Both the position numbers and the translations under genes were made by a program. Positions 36,401-48,400 of a stretch of DNA of 64,000 nucleotides are shown in pieces. The notes under the pieces were generated by a model that was not told the DNA's origin, did no database searches, and saw nothing but the letters and a program-made list of their open reading frames with translations. Where the stretch lies: the NCBI GenBank assembly GCA_964020155.1, contig OZ026560.1, positions 1,831,501 through 1,895,500 on the forward strand. The letters run 5' to 3'. Position 1 is the first letter of the stretch. The number at the start of each line of letters is the position of its first letter. Source of the DNA: Chondrilla cf. caribensis. Its lineage: Eukaryota; Porifera; Demospongiae; Chondrillida; Chondrillidae.

Positions 36401-39400
36401 TCATCTGTTATATCACATCATATCTACCCATCTACTATTTCTTCAGTTATACCTACTGTTGTACCACCATGTTCTGAGCCACAAGTTACTCCACTTGTCT
36501 CTTCGGCCATTGTATCATCTGTTGTATCACCTCATACCCACCCATCTACTATTTCTTCAGTTATACCTACTGTTGTACCACCATGTTCTGAGCCACAAGT
36601 TACTCCACCTGTCTCTTCGGCCATTGTATCATCTTCATCCAACACCGGTTACCCAGCCAACTCATCTCCCACCCTTTGATGTTGCTTCCACTATGGATGC
36701 ATCATGGGGAAATCTCAACGGAAATGATCTTGCTCAGACTATATCAGAAGCATACAACGAAGCCGTTCATTGGAAACCAAACTTTTTCATGTTGCCATCT
36801 GGCCAGCAAGGCAAAGGTTCGTGAATGAACTGACCCGCCTTTATCAAGCCGTCAACCAGCAATCTGCTTTGAAATCTATCTCATTTAAGGCAGCAGTGTG
36901 TTTGCCATTACTTGTTTTACAGAAACCACATGCAAAATCCAAAACTAAGGATTATTGTATATGCCTGAGAAGACGTCTGGATCTGGAGGAAGGCAATTTC
37001 TCAATGTTGATTATGGAAGGTAAAATGATTCAGAGACATCTCAACAACACACACAGGAATATACCTAACAAGCATGCACGTATCGCCCGTACCTTCACAA
37101 AATTGATAAATAGCGGAAAGATCCGAGCTGCCACACAACTACTGTCAAGGAAGCAAGTCAAAGGAACCTATAATTCAGATGACCAAATCAACATCCAAAT
37201 AGTATGAGAAATCCTCAAAGAAAAGCTGGCAAATACCGATGTTTTATTGTACGTAGGTGCCTTCTTCTGACATACCAGAGAGCCTACACCATCTCATCTT
37301 CGAGGACATCTCGTCTGATGACATAAGACAAGTGGCTCTACCCACAGTTAGCTCTGCAGGCCCATCGGGGTTGGATACTATGGCTTAGTGGCGTTTGTGT
37401 ACTTCTTTTGGTGACAGCTCAAATGGACTGTGTGAGGTCTAGCTTCATTTGCAAAAGGATCAGCACATCTTATGTGGATCCCTACGGCCTTTTTGCATAC
37501 ACTGTAAGTCGCCTCATCCCATTAAACAAGTCTCCTGGCATTAGACCTATTGGAGTGGGAGAGGTTTGTTGCAGAATTATTGGCAAAGTAATCATGAAAT
37601 ATGCCAAAGCTGACATTCAACAGGCTGTTGGTCCATTACAACTCTGTGGTGGTTTTGAATCTGGTTGCGAGGCTGCCTTCGATGCTATGTCAAGTATTTA
37701 TGAAAATGATGACACTGAAGCCATGCTTCTTGTTGATGCGTCCAACGCCTTCAATCAGCTGAACCGGGAGGTAACCCTCATCAACAGCCGAGTAGTGTCC
37801 CCAGCCCTCACCCCATCCATCATTAATACCTACAGGAATCCATCCACATTATACGTGGATGGAGAATCAATACTATCACTCGAGGGCACAACCCAGGGGG
37901 ATCCCTTAGGCCTCGCTATCTATGCCATTGGAACAAGACCTCTCATCCAAAGGCTCACAGGCATTTCTAACCAAGTTTGGTATGTTGATGATTCCGCTGC
38001 TGGTGCAAAGCTTGAGAAGTTAAAAGATTTGTGGGATCAATTGACTCATTTAGGTCCCCTTCATGGATACTTGCCAAACAACGTGAAGACCAAACTACTA
38101 GTAAAGCCAAAATATCTATCCAAAGCTGAAGACATGCTCGGACATACTGGAGTACAAGTATGCACAGATAGTAGGAAATACCTAGGAGGTGTTCTAGGCA
38201 ACAACAATTTCATTCGCTCTTTCATACAAAGTAAAGTTGTTGTAAAGTAGTTGTAAAGTTGAAGACTGGAAAGAAGAATTGGAGACTGTCATCAACATCG
38301 CTCATACACAACCCCAAGCTGCATATGCAGTTTACACCCATGGGATAATGTCCAAATGGAACTACGTGCTACCTGGAACAGTCAGCTTCAGACATCCTGC
38401 AGCCCCTGGAACACACTATTCATTCTGTCTTCTACCAGCTTTGACAAGTCAGCACCAACCAAACAATCTGTTGAGAGAGGTATTTTCACTGCCACCAAAC
38501 CTAGGAGGCTTGGGCATAGCCAACCCCACAATAACAGCAAGCCAACAACACAAGGTTTCAGTCCACATCACCAAATCTCTGGTCCAGAGCATCATGCAAC
38601 AGTCGGTGATTTCACAATCAGATGTAATGCAAGCCAAGGCAGATACAAGAGCAAAGAAGAGAGCACATCTAAAGTGGCAAGCTGAAGAATTGTTACCTAA
38701 GCTCCCTGCACATCTTCAAAGAGGTGTCAAACAAGGCCAGGAGAAGGTGCTTCGCTATGGCTAACAGTCCTCCCCATCCAACAACATGGCTACGTCTTGC
38801 ACAAGTCTGACTTCAAGGATGCCATTGCCCTTAGATACGGCCTACTTCTACAACGGACACCCTCACATTGTAAGTGTGAACGCATCTTCAGTGTAGAGCA
38901 TGCACTATCATGTGCTACTGGAGGGTATCCATCTATTCGTCATAATGAAGTGAGAGATCTAACTGCCTCAATGCTGAATGACGTATGCCATGATGGATGT
39001 ATTGAGCCCCACTTACAACCTCTTTCAGGAGAAGTGATGTCAGACAGATCTGCCATCACTGACATTGGAGCCCGTCTCGACATTTCTGCACGAGGATTCT
39101 GGGGCGGCCAGTTTGAAAGGTCATTCTTTGATGTAAGGGTATTCAACCCAAGTGCCCGATCAAACCACGCCTTTTCCATACAGTCTACATACAGGAAACA
39201 TGACATGGAGAAGAAACGTTGCTATGAACAGAGAGTTTTGTAAGTCGAACATACATCCTTCACTCCTCTAGTGTTGTCCGCAAAGGGTGAGATGGGAAGT
39301 ATGGCTACAAAATTTTACAGCAGATTAGCCTTAATGCTAGGTGAAAAGAGAGGCATACCATACAGCAAGATGATCCAATGGGTAAGGTGCAGCATAGTTT

Positions 39401-42400
39401 CGCCCTACTACGATGTCCATTCTCTGTGTGCATGGGTCTAGATCCTCCACACCCCACCCATCAACCCAAGCCATCAACATCAAAATCGCTGAGGGTCGCC
39501 TTGACTCAAACAACAGTTAATTGGTATCATTATTATTATAATAACTATCATTATATATTATTGCTATAAGGCTATTTTCATCAGTATTAATCTTGTGAAT
39601 TTGGAAAATGTGGCTGACTTTAATGGAAAGTGTGCAGTACAGTACTGTGTGGCATGCACGGAAAAAGGTGTACACGAATTAAGTATTAGTTATTGGTATG
39701 TCCCTGCTACCGGACATGACTAGGTTATGTTATGGGATGGCATTAAATTTTTGTTGTTGCTACAGTGTTTATTGTTGAGCTTGTGATGCTGGAGGTGATA
39801 GGAAATTTGGCTGACTTTGATAGAAAGTGTGCAGTACATTACTGTGTAGCATGCACAGAAAGAGGTGTACATGAATTAAGTATTAGTTATTGGTATGTCC
39901 CTGCTAGCCGACATGACTAGGTTATGTTATGGGATGGCATTAAATTTTTTGTTGTTGCTACAGTGTTTATTGTTGAGCTTGTGATGCTGGAGGTGATAGG
40001 AAATTTGGCTGACTATAATAGAAAATGTACAGTACAGTAGATAACGGAATTAAAAGAGTGTTGTGCAGTGGTTGCTGTACATACAATTTCTATGGACCAG
40101 TTTGTTCTTTGATTTGCCTATGTATATACATATCACGACACAATATTATTTACAAAGTATATGAGGTATTACCTGATATACTGTCCATACGATCAGCTTG
40201 AAGTAGCACAGGCTTACTCCAATCAAAGTCATCATCCTCCGAAGGATTGGGCTGTGCCACACTCTCAAAAGGTGGGGTTGTCGGCATTTTTATATCAGAT
40301 TCATTCACTTGTTGCTGTGGTACTTCGAATTTTCCAATTTTCTCATCACATGCAGCAACCGAGGGCTGAGAGATTAGCAGACCGGAAGAAATGTCATCAC
40401 CCCTGCTATAGTGCTGGTTTTCTGAAGGATCACCACCTGCACTGCCCTCCTGCTTGGTCAAACATGACCCGTACACATGTTGCTCGTCAGGGTACTCCTG
40501 TGCAGGTATCTTTGATAATACATCCACGGCCAGTACTGGCAATCCACAGCTGATGTAATAATCTGCTGTTTTAAAAACAAGTAATCTCTCCAGAGAGGTG
40601 AGGCTATCATCACCAACACTGCTTGAGTAGTGAAGTTTGCCATTTCTTGGTAGCTCGTACTTTCTCTTCAACAGAATTGGATGATTTCGCAGGTAGAAAT
40701 AGAAGTGGAAAACTACTGGATTAATAGCACCAAAGTTGCAAACACCATCGTCACTACTGTCATTCAGCAAAGTTTCAAGAGACTGGGAATAATCCCCTAG
40801 TAGCCAGTATGCCATGCTGCGAAGGAAGCAATCCTTCATTGGTTGAAAGCTAGGCAACTTGGTGGATGACGGATCTGCACAAACCACCTCACTCAGAATT
40901 TTATTGTACACAGGACCACCCTCTCGGCCTTCGTACAATCTTGTAATAACAATAGCCAACTGGATATCTCTCAATTTATGGAGGCACACCTCCACGGCAT
41001 CTGGCAAACTGTCACCCAGGAGAAAGAAGGCAGCAGCCTCTTCAAATCGTTGCTTTGTGAGCAATGTGAATGCATTTTTGAGGGCAGCCTTATGCCAACG
41101 CTCTTCTCCAAAATTACGACTAAAAAACTCTTGCATTCTGGAATTCTTAACAGTCCTGCGAAGAGAGAAGAACATCATCAACTTCCAAAATACTTAGTGA
41201 GCATATTAACACACAAGCTGATATGCAATCATATCCATAAATGAAGTTGTCTTGTTTCCATATCTCTCCTTTGTTCTGTCTACTGTATGCACTTGCATAT
41301 GTAAATAGTGCCATACTCCACATTAGACATTCTTTAATCCCATTGACACATAACAACACATAACAACACATGAAGACTAAAAAAGCCAGCTTCAACTTAC
41401 TTGAACAAGGCCTTCATTAAGGTTTGCTTCTTCATGGCCATATAAAATAGAGCTGCATCGAGGGGTTCCTGTCTAATGGAAAATAGAGACTTGGCCAGCT
41501 TTTCCATTACAGTCGTGAGGGATTTGTGGTTACGCAACCACCAACCAATTCCTGTCTCACGCAAGCTATGCCAGGTTAGTTTTTCCATCTGTAAACATGG
41601 CAAAGCAGACACCAAATCGAGCTCTGCATCGGAATGGAAGGCCCAAATAAAATCCTGGCTTGTCAAAGAAACTGTGGAGACTGTAGAATCATCCAGAAGC
41701 ATATCGTGAATGAATCTGCAATTGGTTTGGGCCAAAATATAACGAAATCCACATTCATCCATTCCTTCTTTGTACACAGAGGAACTTTCATTTCTTTGAT
41801 AGTGATGAGACAGAACATTGCCTTTAGTAATCGATGTTTTAGTATTTGCAAGTGTCTGTGACAAGGATATCAACTGCACCTGTTCAAACGTAGTTAAGTA
41901 CGGCAGTTTCACATGACGAAGAATCCTCTGGAGTTGATCTGAATGTCTTGAATGCCAGTCAGATGTAAGAAGGTTTATGTCATCAATGTTTGCAGATGAC
42001 ATCTCCAAATCAAAACTGTATTCATCAATATCAACTTCAGCAAATAAATCCAGCTGCTCATCTTCATCCTCTTCCTTGTGAGATTCTTTAGTTAATTCAT
42101 CGAATGAAAGCAATCCCAGAGTGGTGAGAGACAGTGGTGGAATAGTCAGTTCGTATGTGAGTTCTTCGTCAATTATTTTCAGAGAATCAATCCATGTGAG
42201 AGGACTAGCTGCCACAGGAGAAGTAATATCATCCTTACTGTCTTCAAGATGATCCTCACTCAATTCAAGATTGAGTGATCGAAGGCTTTTTAATAAATTT
42301 AAAAGAATTTTCTTTGCAGATGAAAGTCTGCCTGCATTCAACAACTCGGTAATGCAAGATGGGTGATATTGTGGGCAGGAAATGGACGACTTCCTTATGC

Positions 42401-45400
42401 TTTCCAGAAGGCTGCTACATCGTGCTCCAGCATTATCTTCGACAGCTAGGGACATCAGATCAAGAATTTTAATCTCATTGTGAACTGCGTATAGTAGGAT
42501 ACCATACCCTGGTGAGGCAATAGTGGAAGGAACATCAGTCACGGAGACCAAGTTCAATGATATCTGAGTGAGTTTCATCCACTTTCTTCCCAATTTACAC
42601 TCAGATGGTGTGAAGTTCTGAGTAGTCTGACTATGAACATGCAGAATGTTTTCAATGCATGTAGCCAGGGCAAAAACTCCGTTATGCAAAGGGATCCACC
42701 CAATAAACACTGCTTGCTTGTTAGGTGAAGTACGTTGCTTGGTGGACTCCAGCTTGAAGTGTTCTTCCAGGTTCCAGGAAAGCCCTCCTGTTGATTCGCA
42801 CTCCCACACAGTTACAAGAAGTTCTTTCTTGTAATCGGCATCATCTTTGGTGCCTTCTTGTACTAGGTCATGGACCATAGCAACCCGACATGCATGAGCA
42901 ACAGCCATCGCACATGGAGTACTGTCCTTCAGAGAAAACATTGGCAGATCTTGGACACAGTCAATGATGAGTGCTTTGGACAAGTCTCCATGGCTTCTGG
43001 ACAAAAAAGGAGTCCAAATATATTGGAGGTCATCGGCAGTATCCTTGGTGGGTGTGTGCCTTGAGACGCTTTCTTTGAGTGGATCATCAGCTATTGGCTT
43101 GGCAACACACTGCCATCCCACATAAGTGCCATTAGAACAAGCTGTTGAAAATAGATAGGAAGGCTGATTATCATTACCACAAGCAAAACTTGAGGAATTG
43201 GCAGAAGACGTGTCACAAGCAGCTGCTGCATGTGTGACAGTACAGCCAGAGGGTAGTGGGAGGGTGCTATTTGTAACCAGTTGGGTCACAATGTTAAGCA
43301 CAGCACTACCACTCTTATTGCTTTTTGCATAAATGTGAGAAGCCTGCATCCAAGAACCAGTTGCGGGTAGGATGGATGCCTTTTGCTCATATGTGGATTG
43401 ACTTCTCATGAAATGACATTCAATACTCCACATTTTGAGATGAGTGGTTTGCTTTTGAAAAGACCCTGTAGTACCTTCCAATAAGGTAAGGTAGAAGCGC
43501 TGATAATCATGACTTTTGTATTCAGAACCCTCGATAGTGGAGGCCTGGAAGACGTGAAGAAAGATGACTTTCTTTTCCAGGTCAAATGCATCCTGTATGG
43601 TATAGAGCACCTTCACTCCTTTCTCTCCGAACATTGAGGTGCACAAAATATCTTTACAGACATTTTGGCATCCAGGGGTAGCCGACATCTGGTCATACAG
43701 GGTGACCTCTAATATAACAAGATCTGCATCTTGTTGAACAGCCAGTACAGTCGCTTGAGGCATATTAGCTGAGAGGTCATCAAACATTATGCTAATAGGA
43801 AACCAAACGAAGTGGCTTAGGGATGAACCTGTAGCTGAAAGAGTGGCCAACAAACGTAAAAATGGCTTTGAATGTGAAGCAACTGGAGGATCACATTGCC
43901 AGATCATTAGCTCGTGTGAGGCAAGATCTGCAGGGAGGGTTCCTTGAAAGAAGTGTGATGAATATGTAGCTATCACTGGTAAAAGTGGATGTGCAGAAAC
44001 ATTCTGAACAATACCGTGATGCCCATCAGCTGAACACATGTGAATCAAACCAGAAATGGAGGAATTACTGCTAAGTGTAGATTGTTCTACGGACCACATG
44101 TTAAGACTTCCATGAGAATGACAAGATATCAGTCCAAGAAACCATGTATTACTCTTGGGTAAGAAACTCTCTGGTGAATTTACCTCTCCAGTGGGAATCG
44201 GAATGGCCATTTCTCCTACGTCTATATCCACATCCGGCAACTGATACAGACCATCAAAAGTGATTGTCGGGATGTGTGACCACAATGTTTGTGCAATCAG
44301 TGGAGAGATAACATGAGGGATACAAGATGTGAAGCTTATGTGCACAACACGGGCTGAATAGGATGGGAAGTCTAATCCATCAACAGTCCATAGAAGGAGG
44401 GATCCAGTGATGGGATGGATAGCAAATACCATGTCAGAGCTATCCCTCCATGTGTCTACCAGCTGATCAAAAAGGTGTTTAGGAAGGGCATATCGCCCAA
44501 TTCCTATCATTTTTGAACGAACAGGTGAAGGGACCAATAGCCATCCAGATGCATCTTGTGTGGCAGATGTTTCTGCTGTGGCGGATGCTGGTGCAGAAGG
44601 TCTTCGAAAAAAATCTGCAAGTGGAATGAGTGAACTCCGCCTGGGTCCCAGATTTGTGGTAGGCAACAATGAAAGGCTACGATTAGCTGGAATCTTGGCT
44701 TCTTCCACTAGATCACTGCCTTCGTCGCTTGGGTCTTCAGAATCTCTCTTAGATATCTCCTGCAAACTTTGTACCGAAGTACCAATTAAACTGGATTGTG
44801 AGGAATACTGACTTGCTTGGTGAGAATAACTCTTCACAGCTTTTGAGGCTTTTTGAAGAAACGTGATGCACTTGTTATCCAGCCAGTGTGCAATAAACGG
44901 GAAGTCACCTAATGTTGCAGTAGACCTCAGCAAATTGTCTGCTTGAGAGTCAATGATACCAGCCAGGTAGAATCGAAGGTTCTTATAATAACACTTCTTT
45001 TCTTGAGCAACTTTGTGGCTCCAAATGCGGCAATAGTTGTCCTCGCAATACGTCATCAGTACATTCGGTACATAGCCACTGCAAATAATGAAAATACATA
45101 TCTAATTATCAATACATTATAGAAATATGTCTGTTTACAGTTTTGATTCCTAGATTATGACAGGGTTGTTGACGGGCTAAGCGAACCACATTATTACAAG
45201 GCTATACAACCTTGCAGCCACATTACTACACAAGCATACACATACAGTATGTATGTTCCTACAATTATACACATCATTATGACTACATACCAATAAAATA
45301 ATAATAAAATGCCAAAGTAAGAAAAAAGTATGGGTAATATGGTACATATGTGTAAATAAGTCAAAAATCCCTTCATGTACAGGTTATTCTAGTTTCAAAT

Positions 45401-48400
45401 CCATTTGACCTGAGTTGAAACGTAACTGAAACTTATGCCCAAATGTATTTGAATACCTTGGAAGTTCTTGAAGGTATTTAAAGATTGTTCACCAAAGAAA
45501 TGACATTGGGTGAAGTAGCCAGATTTGAATTCTAACATTCAAGGTGCTGACTTTATGAGTCAAATCAATAAATAATGAATAGTGTCAACATTTGTTGTAA
45601 GAAAAACTGAATTGCTAATACACCATGTACATATATTTGCATATTCTCAATTTATGTGTTACAAACTGCTTTAAGATGCAAAGATTGGTACTTTTAATGT
45701 TTCTTTTAAAATGGAGGCCAAGAAAGCACTCTCAAAAGGATAATGCTCAAATACATTTACACTGTCTTCACATGAGACCTACTAGATGACTAATATCACT
45801 GAATTATGTACCACAATTCCAATACAGTATAAATTGCTGAGTAAGTATGTGACAGTGTAACAACATTTTATTAGCATTGTATTGTTTTATAGGTACTGAT
45901 TACGTACGTGATTACTTATGTGCTCATGTGATTTAGTGTGAACACATGGAGTAGTAGAACAAAGAGTTTTTGCTGTTGCTTTGTCTTTGATTGATATTGC
46001 TATTGAAGTACGTAACTCGTCGGCCTTCTCGGTTGTCGCTGATGATTTGGTGCTAGCCAATACTACAAGTGTGTATCTCTGTTGATACATACACTTCATT
46101 CAGTCCCTAACTCATGTACAGTACACTATATCACCAGTAATGACAGTAAACACATGTACATCTGATAAAAGTCCACATTTGAGTAAGCCCTTCAAGGTAC
46201 AGTGAATTCTCGTTAATCCACCGCAATTGGTTCAGGGGAAATATTGGCAGATTAATGATATGGCGGAATATACTGATCTTCTTCGAGATGTCTCCTACCA
46301 TTTGTCACGCAATCTGTGCATTCCGCGTCTTCGAGAAACAGTCTGTGAGTATTTTCTACGTTGTCGTCGGATTCCTCTTTCTGCAATTGGAAATCTACTT
46401 CTTCTGCTTCATTGTCAAGTCAATTTTAGAACGCTTCGCTGCTATTTTGCTCTACACTAAGACAACTTCATGAAAATTGGCGGATTATCTGTAACTGAAG
46501 TCCATACAAAAGTGCAAATTGGTACACAGAAGAATGGGGGATGGTGGATGTGCGAGATAGCGGATTACTTGTATAGCGTAGCCATACAAGCGAATTCGTT
46601 TCAAAATAATATGGCGGATAAAGTGGTTTGGCAGATTAAACCAGTGGCAGAATAACGAGAATTCACTGTACTAAGACAGTTGGATTGCACTAAATTTTCT
46701 CATAATAGTGCAACCGTCATAAATACATATGCTAAATGTGTTCTCATACAAATTGTGTAATAGTGATTTTGTAATGAGTTACAGTATATTGTGTGGAAAA
46801 ATGGGTGATTTTGTTATATTGAAAGTTTAAAAAAGGGTATAATTTGATTGCAAGAACTTTGCATTGTATCCCTTCATGAAAGGTTCGGTAAAGACCACAG
46901 AACACTACCAAGCCATTATATTAACTTGAAGTACTTGTTCACTACAGTACTTGGAAATAAAAATTAATACAGAGGAAATCTCAATGTCTTGGACAGGTGA
47001 TGGGAAAATGCCAAGAAGGTGTGTAGTAAGGGCAGCTTAATCTTGGTGTACCACAATACATATGGGAATTACTGATATTTGTTTTGTATAGCATCCGAAA
47101 ATTTCATGGGATGTAATTTCGTGAATTTCGCGACAAAGGTCGGGTTCACGAATATTTATTCGCAAAATTTAATATGGGTAGATACAAAATGGCTGCAGTT
47201 GTATCAAAAGGCAATTTTCACTTGTTGGTGTCCTAGAATCTCAAGGTTTATCTCATTCCTTTTCATTCTGAAGTTAAGTGCAATATCCTTAACTTCCATT
47301 TGCTTGTATATATCCATTTGTCTGTCTCTACTTAAATCTATCATGTGTCTAGTACATTAAGTATGAAGTCTGTCATGTGTTAGTAAGTTTAAGTGTTTAA
47401 GTGTCATTGTAGCCTATATAGAACTTTCTGCCCGAGATCATTGTTCTTTACTTTAAGCTTGTAGATTGTGCGTGGATGCCAGCTGTTTTCAGTTCTAGTT
47501 ATTTAGCTAGCTGGTTAGTGACTCTGTGATTGATTCACTATAATCATTCATTACATTTGCTGATCGATAATTCGTAAACAAAACAATAAGATACAACATA
47601 TTTGGCAACAAGGATCAAACTCAAGATGTCTACTCATGGAACGATTGGCCCTTTTGAACAAGGAAGGGAAGACTGAACCTCATATACCAAGTGATTGGAG
47701 CAATATTTTGCAGCCAACGGGGTTGATGACGCTGGGAAGCAACACGCGAACTTGCTCAGAACCTGGGAGCCAATTAGTGAATGATGAGTCACAGTTATAT
47801 GGGTTGTTCAAAGTAACAACACCTCAAGTGTCTCCCATTGAAGTAAAACTACAAGTGAACGAGGTAGATACAACGATGGAGGTTGACACAGGAGCAGCCT
47901 TATCTGTGATGAGCAACAAGAAATATCAGCAGCTATGCAAAGGACATGGTCCACCATTCAACCGACCGATTTCAGACTCACGACCTACACTGGAGAGAAG
48001 CTAGAGGTTAAGGGAAACATCCAGGTACAGGTGCAGAATCGAGGACAGATGAAGACATTGCCCTTACTAATTGTAGCCCGGAGCAGGCCCTACACTACTG
48101 GGATGGAACTGGCTACAGCACATAAAACTGGACTGGAGAGCTCTGAATAGCATTTCAGTGGAGCCTGCCAGCCATAACCTACAGTCAGTGATCAAGAGAC
48201 ACCCAGGGTGTTCAAGGAGGGTTTAGGGCAAATGCCACACCCCGATTTGCAAGGCTCGTTCAGTACCACACGCATTATGTGGTCGAATAGAACAGGAACT
48301 TCAGCAACTGGAGGAGAGCAGCATCATCGAAAAAGTTCAGTTCGCAGATTGGGCCGCCCCAATTGTACCAATGAACAAACCAGAAGGCACAGTAAGAATT

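Larger units (their letters stand above)
35760..40020 (+). mobile_element. RLE-class non-LTR retroelement in a DMXL intron
   Basis: Decayed element antisense to DMXL between exons 35576-34222 and 41155-40173. Order: a flanking repeat copy (35765-35925); a Cys-rich zinc-finger-like N-terminus starting at 35989 ([23 protein letters not shown]); a Ser/Thr/Pro minisatellite linker; a conserved pre-RT block ([29 protein letters not shown]); a reverse transcriptase; a CCHC-type zinc motif; and a restriction-like endonuclease. An (ATT)n-rich tail (39521-39560) and two more copies of the flanking repeat follow. A TGA at 36082 interrupts the finger region, and frame changes occur near 36660, 37210, 38250, 38765 and 39390. 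It belongs to the non-LTR elements with a C-terminal restriction-like endonuclease; I cannot name the clade. Confidence 0.8.

Noticed and set aside
46227..46655. Short plus-strand proteins in the MITE at 46200-46668
   Set aside because: The frames lie wholly within a TA-flanked non-coding inverted-repeat element and match no family.
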